A stretch of DNA of 64,000 bases from Asparagopsis taxiformis (lineage: Eukaryota > Rhodophyta > Florideophyceae > Bonnemaisoniales > Bonnemaisoniaceae), in contig JALQPE010000212.1 in NCBI GenBank assembly GCA_030407315.1, positions 1 to 64,000 on the forward strand, written 5' to 3'. Shown in pieces: positions 11,068-20,288 of the stretch. The stretch's first letter is position 1; each line of letters starts with the position of its first letter. Under the pieces are notes generated by a model that was given only the letters and a program-made list of their open reading frames with translations, ran no database searches and was not told where the DNA came from. The translations under genes and the position numbers were made by a program.

Positions 11068-11799
11068 GCAATCACCGGTGAACTGAGAACGCGAAAAAAT
11101 CAGCATTCATCACCTCATGTGTGAACTGTATGATGATACAGGGTTATCGGGATATCAATTGGATGGGTGCCTCCTCTGTAAACGAATGGTGGGTATTGCG
11201 TGATTGCAAGCAGCCGCAAACATCTTGGGTTTGATTACGAAAAGCAGTGATATGTAGCATCTTACAGGCTGCCCAGGAGATGTGCTGATGAGGGATTGGC
11301 AAAACTTTCGTGTGTTGTTGAGCGTAACCTAGTGATCACGCAAAATCAAAATACATACACGTAACAGGGTTGCAGAGGGCAGGGAGAGAAATCGGATATC
11401 ATGTATGAGAATTGGCCAAGCAATGCCAAGCAAGCGTAAGACCGTTTTAGGAAGGATATTACTGTGATCTCAAGTTGGCTCTGCTCTTGAACTAATGCTA
11501 CAGGAGGTGTCAGACTGATGTGAAGGCAACAATGTCTTTAATCAATAGCCGTAGTTGATACTGATAATGCTTTGTCATCGAATCTTTGACTATAGAAGAT
11601 CTACCCTCGAGGGTATTCGTGTCGCCTTTGACCCGGGCGAAACGAAATGTTCTCGATGTCAACAAGACAGTGGTTCCTGCCTACATGACAGATTTTCTCC
11701 ATAGGAACGAGACGCAGTGGAAAGTGACATTCCACTGGCCGTTCCATAGATGTTATGCAGATCATCAAGTGTATATACTAGTTTTTGAACATTAATTTA
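11068..11799. other. Intergenic, no gene supported
   Basis: No supported coding region, RNA gene or repeat. Confidence 0.4.
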
Positions 11800-13370
11800 A
11801 ACATGAAGATCAAGAAATGACGAGAAGATACATCAAGGATCTTTGTCAACAAGTTCAATGAGCGGAGTGATGGCGTTCAGGGTGTCGCTCTATGTATGTT
11901 GTGATGAGACGGGCTACGTTATGATCATTCAACCAATAAGTCTAGCGTGAAAAACTTACGGATACGGTTGTTGTGGACATCAGCAAAGTGTGTGGGGCAC
12001 AGTTTGTGGTACATCTCGGAAAGCTTGCCAAACATTTTCTCGAGACTGCATAGATGGAGATGTATTGGTCCCAGACCGTATAGGGGCTGGATGAGGACCC
12101 GGCTTTCAATTTCATACAACGTAATCTGTTCAAGACGTTCTGTAGTCATTTATGAAACAAAACTTCACTTATTGAACGGAGAACCAGTATCAACTATGAG
12201 GTTGCCTAGCTGCACCATATTTCTCATGGGTATTTCGCTTCGTGATATGCTGCATATGATATAATGGCTGTATTTGAAGACTCAAGGCTTGTTAGTGATA
12301 TGGATAACGAGCATTTTTTTTGTATCCCGGTGCTAGTGCAGGAACTTTGTCATCCCTATCCACGTCACCTCGATTTATGTGGTGCGTGTTGAGCACAATA
12401 TTTCTCTGGTGCCCTGAACGACTATCTTCAGCAAATATTTTGGGCATGCAGATCTCTTCGAGTCAGTCATCTAGCTGGAAAAACTTACAATGAGGGTATG
12501 CTACTCTTCTTTTTCATATATACTGCCGAATTTCCTATATCGATACAGACGTGCTCGCATATACAGGACATTACGGAAGTCACCGGTTGATTGGTTATGT
12601 TCACTGCCAATACGCGGGCAGGAAGGAAATTTGCATTGTGTGCATTCGTTGCGAGTTCATTTTCGAAGCTCTTATCATGTTGTGCGGTAAATTCTAGAAA
12701 GAAAGCAGCTGTACTACCTAATATAGCTCAGTGCTTTTGTTACGAGATCCCTCTCCGTGTAGAAGATGATTACGATAATATTCTCTCTAGTCGGGATATC
12801 GAGATTGAGCTTCAGCATGCAATGTTATTCGCTTTGAAAATCTGTTTTTTTCTCTCGAGTTTGAGGCTATGAATGGTTGATATTCATTCTCTGATAGAAT
12901 ACCGGCTTCTGCCACTACGCTCACTGAGTGGAGAATACTGGCAGATCACATGATGTCTTTGCATATCGGCGTTTCTGCCGTCGCTCTCGAGAGACAGGAG
13001 ATAAATCACGAGGAAATCAAGTTGCGACGCTTTCAACCTCCATTGCGTCAACATGAGAAATTTGTCCGGAAAATACAGGCTCTCTAGCGACTTGCCATTT
13101 AGTGCCCTACATTTTGAAGCATTGCTCACCTCTGGAATTTTGGGCAGTTCCTGTCATCTTATCTCCTACATTGATATCGTCAGCACCAGCCCACTTTTGA
13201 ACTTCTTTACGTGCAATGAACAGAACCATGATTACCGTATCACCATTGCTTAAACTGTTAGCAGGACTAAACAAAGATATTGGAAGGTGTAATCTGTTCC
13301 AACGAACTTGGTGTGTTGGACACGAAATGAAGACGGATAGATGAGTGATAATACAGTTTGGGGGCAATCA
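11800..13370 (-). other. Possible intron-containing minus-strand gene (weak)
   Basis: The minus strand carries two near-identical donor-like sites, GTAAGTTTTTC (exon ends at 11960 and about 12489), and an AG/GTGAGC site near 13126. Between them are short protein-like frames: one around 13107-13260 containing GDTVIMVLFIARKEVQKW, one with LIVDTGSPFN near 12200, and one at 11925-12149 (MTTERLEQITLYEIESRVL). The DTGS motif recalls aspartic proteases, but I cannot assemble exons into a convincing product. If real, this would be a rare intron-bearing gene among intronless neighbours; it may equally be a relic. Confidence 0.25.
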
Positions 13371-14027
13371 TCGAGTCAACCCAAATATGACATATTCACT
13401 ACACGAATTAAGCTCATCGTTTGAATAGGAATATTGGTGAAAGACTTGTTACCAGTTTCTACGCTAACCTTCCTGCAGCAACTTGCGTCTTCTTCTTACA
13501 GTAACTGCACTCTATACGCGCGTGTTCGACATGAACGCACATCTCGCTCGACTGAAGACACGCAAATGAAGTACTACATGATTCCGTATAGTATGGGTCA
13601 CGTGAACGAGTCGTTTGATTAAGGTTTGAATCCTCCATTGCTTTTAATGAGAAGCAGGATGATTTACAGATCTACCTGTCACAATCTGCGACATGATCGA
13701 AAAAATCTCGAATGGTTAGTTTGTGTCTATCATCGGACAGCCAGAGCTCTCAGGTAATGTTGACTCCTCTGCAGACTGCACTCTGGTAGTTTCTGCCGTC
13801 GCATTTTTTCTAGCTGAAAGATAGTCCTCACCGTGCCGCAAGGTCATTGTTAGACTACACAGAAAGTTTTAGTTGCCCAGGCACTATCCAAGGTGGATAT
13901 CCTAACGGTCATTAGCCACCACGTACTTTCCAACGCCAAAGTCTACTATCTGGAAGAAGTTTAAATACAACCAGGGGACTCATCTCGAGCGTCCAATCGT
14001 GCTATTAGTTTACCTGGTTCAGAACGG
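13371..14027. other. Intergenic upstream of the permuted tRNA
   Basis: No gene supported. Confidence 0.4.
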
Positions 14028-14042
14028 CCCAGGGAGGTAGAA

Positions 14043-14118
14043 AGCTGAGGTTCCGGGTTCGATTCCCGGCGGGCGTAGTGTAGCGCCTGTAGTCAAATGG
14101 TATGATATCAGCCTTCCA
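14043..14118 (+). tRNA. Circularly permuted tRNA-Gly(UCC)
   Basis: The 3' half comes first. 14043-14077 gives A38, anticodon-stem strand GCTGA, variable GGTT, T-arm CCGGG-TTCGATT-CCCGG, acceptor strand CGGGCGT and discriminator A. A five-base linker (GTGTA, 14078-14082) follows. Then the 5' half at 14083-14118 gives acceptor GCGCCTG, D-arm GTCA..TGAT, anticodon-stem strand TCAGC and loop CTTCCA with anticodon TCC (14115-14117). The two halves pair across the permutation: seven acceptor pairs (two G-U) and five perfect anticodon-stem pairs. The B box (GGTTCGATTCC, 14056-14066) therefore precedes the A box (TAGTCAAATGG, 14090-14100). Flanks can pair as CCCAGG(14028-14033)/TCTGGG(14126-14131) and GTAG(14037-14040)/CTGT(14119-14122), separated by three-base internal loops. 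This resembles the bulge-helix-bulge cut by tRNA splicing endonuclease before ligation and circular-RNA processing, as known for permuted tRNAs. A T5 run follows at 14151. Confidence 0.88.
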
Positions 14119-14150
14119 CTGTAACTCTGGGGGCAGAATTATTACTCGAA

Positions 14151-14155
14151 TTTTT
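14151..14155 (+). terminator. Pol III terminator of permuted tRNA-Gly (T5)
   Basis: TTTTT lies 33 bases beyond the 5' half, leaving room for the 3' flank of the bulge-helix-bulge-like stem in the precursor. Confidence 0.75.
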
Positions 14156-14704
14156 CCATTACTTGACATGGCAATTTTTTTTCGCTCTCATCAGCTGTGT
14201 TTCGTTCTGTAGTTGTAGTTGTGCCATTGTGATTTTGGTGCACTTCATAACGTCACAATTTGCGTGCTCTTCTCTACTTCACACCGCAGCACAACATTAT
14301 CTTCACATCTCACTGATCAGCATTAAGGATGAAGGTGATGTGGCAAACGGAGCCGAAAGAATGAAAAACGTAACGTCAAATTTGTCGCTGTGAAGAGCTG
14401 TTTCCCAGCCAAATTTCCTGGACAGCACAAAGAGCACGTCACAGATGTCCAGCGGGATCCCGGCAATGACCCTTCTAACACGACTAGCCCACGAACAACG
14501 GCCCAAGGCTCCAGCTATCACATCCAAAGAGGCTGAAAGTTAAAATTTCTACGTAGCAAAGCTGTGAGATCGGAACGCACGTGCTCCACAGTTTTTCTCC
14601 ATCCCATATTTCACTGCCTCTTCATTGCAATCTTCCTATTTCAGTTTGACCCAGTATGCATCGTGTGGCATTCTCCACGAGGCCATTCACTTCTCCACAG
14701 CACC
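14156..14704. other. Intergenic / 5' region of the haloperoxidase-like gene
   Basis: No separate gene is supported. The coding frame of the downstream gene happens to be open back to about 14564, but without an ATG in good context, so this is read as leader. Confidence 0.45.
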
Positions 14705-16216
14705 ATGAAGCTCTTCAAATCCCTTTTTGCCCTGCTTCTAACTTCCCTCCTCATTTCAGCAACCACTCAAGAAATCAACTCTACTCGACTTCCCATTGTT
14801 CCGTTCAACTTTGTACCATTCCTAGCATCGCTTTTCCGGCGCTTTGAGCAACCACTACAGTACCGCACAACCTTCCTTTACAATGCTGCATTTTACAATA
14901 ACTTGGTCCTCTACTCCGATACTGGCCGCTTATTCAATGGCTCGGAACCGATCGGGCGTCGCGGTCTCCTGACCAATGTGCAACAAGGATATGCAGTTGC
15001 CGCAATCTTGGTTTCCATCACCCTCTCAATTTATGGTGAAGATGACGCCAGAGAGATCCGAAGAATTTCGGTTGAAAACCTTGATTTCGACCTTCCGCTT
15101 CGCGCAGAAGATGTGCGAGACAACGATCCAGCTCGAGATGATCTGCTCACAGGGTTCAGAGTCGCAGCGGAGGTTATGGCAGCGTTCGAAAATGATGGAA
15201 TGAACTCACTTGGAACGGATGACGGCTCTGTGGATAACGTCATGCCATACCTAGATGTGACAGGTTACGAACCTGTCAACGCACCAAACGACATTCAAGA
15301 CCTTCGTCGCTGGACACCGCTTATCGAAGATGTTAGACCGAACTTCATTGGCACATACTCCATCCAGCAAGCGATAGGGCAGCAGGCTGCATTTGTTGAA
15401 CTACCGTTCTTATCTGAGTCGTTTGCGAGAAATCAAACGTTTCGTAGGCCTTACCCCGCCCTGATTCGGAATGATGCCACATGCGCACCTGACCTGCGAC
15501 GCAATCAAACTCGAATTGTGCGACGCATTTGCAGGGATCTCGACGAGATGCTTTCATTATCGGCGGAAGTTACGGAAGATCAATTGATCATTGATGACTT
15601 TTTTGATGATATTATCAGAAGTGTTGCTACTACTGTTCCGGTCATCGCACGGGAGTTTGACCTCAGATTCCGAGATGTGTTCTTGATGGTATTTGCAATC
15701 AACGTCGGATCGTACGAAGTAACGCTGCTGGCTTGGAGGGAGAAGAGGAGACATGACGCGGTGAGACCTACGACACTTGTGAATCACCTTTACAAGGACG
15801 TCGAAATTCCAGGTAGAGATGGAACGACCATGCTCGGACAGGACTTTGCTTCATTGCTCCGTACACAGGGCAGTCAGGAGTATCCGAGCTGGCATGCTGC
15901 TCTGTGCCAGTATTTCACGGACATAGTCGAAGTGCTTCTAGGGACGACTGAAGTATCTGTTGAAAGAATTATTGCACCGGGAGATTCCAACTTTGCGCCC
16001 GGCGTTCTACCGAGAGAAGAGTTCATTGTGAAATATGACGATTTGAGAACCGATATGGCAGACGCTTGCAGTGAGAGTCGAATCAGGAGCGGGAATAACC
16101 TGAGGCCTGGCGTGGAAGCGGGAAGGGAAATTGGAAGGAATGCTGCAAGGGAAATGATCAGAAGGCTCAGTTGTATAGCTCCGGATAATGATTTCTTACC
16201 GCCATGCATGCAGTAA
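14705..16216 (+). CDS. Secreted vanadium-dependent haloperoxidase-like protein, 503 aa
   Basis: The ATG at 14705 (CACCATGA context) opens a signal peptide (MKLFKSLFALLLTSLLISA). Known VHPO vanadate-site motifs appear in order. WREKRRHDAVRP (344-355) corresponds to the Lys..Arg-Pro motif, PSWHA (394-398) to PSGHA, and SRIRSGNN (458-465) to the motif S-R-x-x-x-G-x-H. The acid-base His of PS-x-H is kept, but Gly in PSGH is Trp and the vanadate-ligating His of the last motif is Asn465. VHPOs oxidise halides with peroxide to make hypohalous acids and organohalogens; algae use them in defence and signalling. Here the altered ligand makes halide oxidation doubtful; a phosphatase-like or lost activity is possible. 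Several N-glycosylation sequons (NST, NGS, NQT) support secretion. The frame is intact, with no sign of decay. Confidence 0.7.
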   Translation: MKLFKSLFALLLTSLLISATTQEINSTRLPIVPFNFVPFLASLFRRFEQPLQYRTTFLYNAAFYNNLVLYSDTGRLFNGSEPIGRRGLLTNVQQGYAVAAILVSITLSIYGEDDAREIRRISVENLDFDLPLRAEDVRDNDPARDDLLTGFRVAAEVMAAFENDGMNSLGTDDGSVDNVMPYLDVTGYEPVNAPNDIQDLRRWTPLIEDVRPNFIGTYSIQQAIGQQAAFVELPFLSESFARNQTFRRPYPALIRNDATCAPDLRRNQTRIVRRICRDLDEMLSLSAEVTEDQLIIDDFFDDIIRSVATTVPVIAREFDLRFRDVFLMVFAINVGSYEVTLLAWREKRRHDAVRPTTLVNHLYKDVEIPGRDGTTMLGQDFASLLRTQGSQEYPSWHAALCQYFTDIVEVLLGTTEVSVERIIAPGDSNFAPGVLPREEFIVKYDDLRTDMADACSESRIRSGNNLRPGVEAGREIGRNAAREMIRRLSCIAPDNDFLPPCMQ

Positions 16217-16796
16217 GACGATGCGGTGGTTGTAGAGTTTGTATTGGTAGGAGGGAGCGCTTGACGCGTTTCAGAGTATCGGAGATTTGCGTGCGGAAGT
16301 CAAGATACTTTGCAAGTTGGCATCTGATTACTTGGGAATAGTATATAAATATAAAACGTTTTTGGAATAGCTTCCCGCCAGCTTGCATTATTGCACTTTT
16401 TGATTTGCAGCAGTGGACGCCTCGAAGTGAGCATCAATTGTTGAAACCACTAATCAAACAGTGGGGGACATTACTAAACTAAATACGCTTTCCGCACTCG
16501 TGACCGCAATTGGACTGATGAGGGGCAATCAGATGATCCAAAATGTATTGCGAGCCGAATGGCAGTAATTGGTGGCATTCGAGTTGTACACAAATGAGTT
16601 TTCCATTAGAAGACATATCTCCGTACACTTCGATAGCAGATTGAAGGGGAAGTATCGCCCGTCCTGAATACACAGGATGGAACGCCACACGACCATAGGA
16701 GCCCGAGGGGAATAAACTTGTCTCGGAGAAACTTCATAATCGTTCCAGCTCGAAATTGAGTCCTGCAAGGGACAGCCCGTCCCTGTATGGGCATTC
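16217..16796. other. Intergenic, no gene supported
   Basis: AT-rich 3' region of the haloperoxidase-like gene, then unrecognised sequence up to the tRNA-Thr terminator. Confidence 0.45.
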
Positions 16797-16804
16797 AAAA
16801 AAAA
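16797..16804 (-). terminator. Pol III terminator of tRNA-Thr (T8 on minus strand)
   Basis: A run of eight A on the plus strand, ten bases beyond the 3' end of the minus-strand tRNA. Confidence 0.9.
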
Positions 16805-16814
16805 GATTATTCCA

Positions 16815-16898
16815 GCCGATGACGGGATTCGAACCCGTGATCTTTGGTTGTCACGATCGGGTACAAGACCAACGCCTTAGCCACTTGGCCACATCGGC
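16815..16898 (-). tRNA. tRNA-Thr(UGU) with a 12-base intron
   Basis: On the minus strand, acceptor GCCGATG pairs with CATCGGC. The D-arm GGCCAAGTGGCTAAGGC is typical of eukaryotic tRNA-Thr. The anticodon stem TTGGT/ACCAA encloses loop CTTGTA-A with anticodon TGT (plus-strand 16863-16865). The T-arm is ACGGG-TTCGAAT-CCCGT. The loop is interrupted after position 37, the canonical intron site, by 12 bases (plus-strand 16850-16861). The next encoded base after the acceptor is T, an unusual discriminator for Thr. It needs splicing by tRNA endonuclease. Confidence 0.92.
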
Positions 16899-17521
16899 TC
16901 TTCCACACGCTGGACAGGACCTAAATGATATAATTATTAACCATACTATTGATGGATCTTGAGATGATATTTCCGATAAAATATCCCCATGTTTTGGATA
17001 CCTGGATGGATAGCAAACTGTTTCCATTAAAATCTTGGGTCAGTAAAGAATACCATCGAGCGTATTCTGGAGGCAAACTCATTTCAAGCCATGGCGCGCA
17101 AGACGTGTAATCGCCCATTTGCTCTCAAGGTCGTGTGTCGTGACCTGGACGACTCCGTAATTTATATATCTCCATCTCGAGATTGCCAATTTGCTTCCAT
17201 TTATCACTATCAGACTTCTTCCCCTTATTTTCATTACGTTTGATGTCCACGAAATAGAAACCCTGATGGTTCCATCAAGTATTTTTCACATTTTGCTGTG
17301 CAACAAACTGCTAGCAGCCCACTCAATGAAAAACCTTTTTCCAGGTGCTTTCTCCTGCAGCACTTGTTTTGCTAACTCTTGCCTATCAATGCGATCGCCA
17401 TCTACTGCTTACAGGCGAAGCTCAAACTCTGGCAACTCGTACTCCAATTCATTCAAAAACCTACAAATACTCTGTACTCCCCCTATTCATCGATCATCTG
17501 TTCTAGCCATTCCAACACAAC
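16899..17521. other. Intergenic / 5' region of the Mab-21-like gene
   Basis: No gene supported. A TATATAT-like stretch near 17164 and a pyrimidine-rich leader precede the next gene. Confidence 0.4.
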
Positions 17522-19141
17522 ATGCAAATCGAATCAGGCAGAAACAAACAATCCGATCTCGGTGACGTCTCACCATCCACCGAGCAGCCCCCCATAGTCG
17601 ACTTGCTGCATACCGAAACTCTCATCGATAATCTTCTGCTTCACACAGACTCATTCCATCCCGCAGATGAACTAATCGCCCGTCGAGACAACTGCTCCCA
17701 GCACATCAATGCCTGGCGTGCATGGCAGCCATTGTGGTGCGCCCTTCAGACTGCTCGTGCACAATGCCAGTTCTGCTCCCCGATTGGTCGTCTTTCCGTG
17801 TTGAACATCACCGACTCAGGCAGCACAGCGGAAGGTCTTAGCGATCATGCCAAGGGAAGAGTCAGTTCATCCGACTTTGACTACATGTACGAACTCGGTG
17901 ATGTGAGCTGGTTCAAATCAGGTGCTGCAGTCGAAATGGCACAAGTCAACGATGCCATTTGTTCGTCACCACCCGTGCTCGCTGCTGTTTTTCGCAAAAA
18001 CTCTCGCGACACCATACTTTGGCAAGTACGCACGCCCAATTGCGAGCATAAATCGCCACTCAAATTCCATCCAGATATTGTGCGTCAACTGATGTTCGAT
18101 GCACAAAAGGTACGACACGCAACTGGTCAAGTAACTGTGAGTGGACCCGCCACAGCCGTCAGTCGTAAGCAAGAGCTACATGCAGGCGTGGATCACGTGC
18201 CGTGTCTACGTTTACCGACATGGCCTAGCGAGGAATTTGCTAATCGGAAACGATTGAACCAATGGCCACCCGCAGATGCACGTGAGGATATTTGCGCATT
18301 CGGTGTGCATCTTGTTCCGATTGGAGGTCACGGTTCCCCAGGTGAGCTAAGTGATTGGCGCGTATCGTTCTCACGTTCTGATATTGTCGCCGCATGGCAC
18401 TTGACAGCAGCACAAAGAGCGGCCGCAAAGGCTGTGAAGAAGTGCAAGAACGTGCTGCGTGGTGATGATGATTGTGCGCTCAAATCATATTTCATCAAGA
18501 CGGCAATGTTTTGGCTGTGTCAGGATGCACCAATTGGGCATTGGAACAGTGTGACGCAGGCAGCGCAGATGATTGTCAGCTTTCTAGAGCGTGCAGTGGA
18601 GAATGGTCGGCTGGAATGCTTCTTCTGGGCCAATGTGAATTTGTTCGATTATCGTGAAGCAGAGTTGCCGGAAATGAAGCGGATGATATTGCGAATCAAG
18701 ATGAACATGAAGGAGATACTAGCGTCGGATTGCACGCAACGGATGGGAAGTGTGATACTGCCGCTTGTAAGCTGCCCGAGCGCTGTGGGTTCAGAAGGGT
18801 TGAGAGCGAAGGAAACGACGCATACTAGGGGATTTGAGCGGCCGAGTGGGACGCGATGGGAGTACGGAACAGCAGTGAAGAATGGTGTTCAAGTGAGTTC
18901 GTGGCGACAGGAGCTGGAGATGCAATTGGAGTTTGATTTGGAGTCTCTGCTTATGAGAAAACTGGGAATCGAGAAGTGGTGTGCAGAGAATTGGGCGCGG
19001 GAATGGCGTAAAGCTATTATCAAACAAACGTGTGTTGGTGGGGAGAGGCGATCTCTGGGAGATGAGTGGAGCTTGATGAAATTTGCGTGTAGAGCAAATC
19101 GACTAGAGGTACAGACCGTTCCAACGCCAATGTTCAGTTGA
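17522..19141 (+). CDS. Mab-21/cGAS-like nucleotidyltransferase, 539 aa
   Basis: Family features of the Mab-21/cGAS-like (cGLR) fold appear in order. The nucleotidyltransferase P-loop-like GSTAEG is at 100-105. The first two metal-binding acids are DFD (118-120) in SSDFDYMYEL. GPATAVS (208-214) is the GPA strand. The third acid is D224 in GVDHVPCLRLPTWPSEEF (222-239). The helical C-terminal lobe starts WRVSFSRSDIVAAW (279-292) and continues SYFIKTAMFWLC (322-333). All three acids expected for catalysis are present, unlike in many Mab-21 proteins. Animal members make cyclic dinucleotides on sensing nucleic acids; the ligand and product here are unknown. The zinc thumb of vertebrate cGAS is not obvious. 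No signal peptide, so cytosolic. About 130 C-terminal residues beyond 410 are unassigned. No STING-like partner is seen in the window. Confidence is high for the fold and moderate for activity. Confidence 0.82.
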   Translation: MQIESGRNKQSDLGDVSPSTEQPPIVDLLHTETLIDNLLLHTDSFHPADELIARRDNCSQHINAWRAWQPLWCALQTARAQCQFCSPIGRLSVLNITDSGSTAEGLSDHAKGRVSSSDFDYMYELGDVSWFKSGAAVEMAQVNDAICSSPPVLAAVFRKNSRDTILWQVRTPNCEHKSPLKFHPDIVRQLMFDAQKVRHATGQVTVSGPATAVSRKQELHAGVDHVPCLRLPTWPSEEFANRKRLNQWPPADAREDICAFGVHLVPIGGHGSPGELSDWRVSFSRSDIVAAWHLTAAQRAAAKAVKKCKNVLRGDDDCALKSYFIKTAMFWLCQDAPIGHWNSVTQAAQMIVSFLERAVENGRLECFFWANVNLFDYREAELPEMKRMILRIKMNMKEILASDCTQRMGSVILPLVSCPSAVGSEGLRAKETTHTRGFERPSGTRWEYGTAVKNGVQVSSWRQELEMQLEFDLESLLMRKLGIEKWCAENWAREWRKAIIKQTCVGGERRSLGDEWSLMKFACRANRLEVQTVPTPMFS

Positions 19142-19442
19142 GAGAGTGGACGGCCGCTGTCGTCAACATCATTGAGGATTACAATGAGAAAACCGATTTC
19201 GCGGCCAAGTGCAGCGTAGAAATAATCGGTGAGTTGCTCCTCATAAAGGAAATAGTTTTTAATCGACAGCTGTCTATAATCTCGTACAGTTCGAAGCTCT
19301 GTTGAATTGGTTGGAGCATGTAGAAACGGTTATGATGACGTAGGTATACCCTTGGGTACACTGAGGGTACGACATATTCAATAGGCAAACACCTCACCGA
19401 AACCAATTTCTTTTGTCAATCAAAAGGTTGCAAAGTAACTGA
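19142..19442. other. Short gap between the Mab-21-like gene and the split Cys-rich gene
   Basis: No gene supported. The two genes converge here. Confidence 0.4.
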
Positions 19443-19848
19443 TCAGTTCCTATCATCACGGAAGAAATTGGAAAGGTCCAGATTAGAATCGAAGCACTTC
19501 GTAATTGACGCTACGGAACCATCTGTACATTTCCTGTTCCAACATTTGTTTGACTGGCATTCACTGTCCATGCGGCATGCAGCACATTCGCGCTTAGACA
19601 AACTTCCCCCACCATTTCCACGTCCACCATTCGTGTCAAAGCACCTCCTTCTCGACGCCTGCGTATTGAACTCACACTTTCCGGACAAGCAGTTACGACT
19701 CGAGCACTGCGCATTGGCACTGCATGTAGCACATTCCGGTAGATTTCCTCTCGGTCTTCTAGAGCATCTCTCGCGTGATGCCCTATTGTTGAATACGCAT
19801 TGTCCAGAAACGCAGTTTCGAGTAACACACTGCGCGTTTCGGGAGCAT
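19443..19848 (-). pseudogene. 3' part of Cys-rich repeat secreted protein, cut off by a copia insertion
   Basis: This minus-strand piece carries the seventh (partial), eighth and terminal Cys modules (ECATCSANAQCSS..., then ECAACRMDSECQSNKCW) and the natural stop. The terminal module matches the C-termini of the paralogues at 32075 and 34520. It continues, across the retrotransposon, the gene that begins at 26706. The target-site duplication CTAGC (19849-19853 and 25211-25215) marks the break. In the present arrangement it has no start of its own. Confidence 0.85.
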
Positions 19849-19853
19849 CTAGC

Positions 19854-20285
19854 TATGAATTGTTCAGTTTGATCGACCAATGACTCAAAGACAATTATCA
19901 AGACTGTTACATTCACAGAGTGATCCAAATATCATTGTTATCCATACAGTTAATATGCCGTTGACCAGTTACCACCCACGGCATTTGAATTCAAATACCT
20001 CTTATTGATACATTAGATTAATCTTGGGTAACACTACCTATGATATCCCATGATACAGCATTTGCAATTGTGCATTTAGCTACCCACGCACAATAGCATA
20101 TAAACCCCCTTCTAGTAAACCATGTGTGTGGCATGCAACTGAGCACAGACTGCCACAGCATCACTTGCCGATCAATCTTCTGTTACTACCGGTTGCACGC
20201 CACCCTGCCAACCTGAAAACTCTTGTTACTGCACGTTTAACGTAGCAAAAGGGTTCAAGGACTGTTTCAGCATCTCCTTTTCATA
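19854..20285 (+). repeat. 5' LTR of copia element 1
   Basis: 432 bases. The termini are TATGA...TCATA, so the duplication-defined ends lie two bases outside the usual TG...CA. A TATA box (TATAAA, 20099-20104) would drive the genomic RNA. Confidence 0.92.
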
Positions 20286-20288
20286 GTT

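Noticed and set aside
14020..14160. Two unrelated tRNA fragments in tandem instead of a permuted gene
   Set aside because: Neither fragment has its missing half on the expected side, while acceptor and anticodon stems of the two halves pair perfectly with each other.
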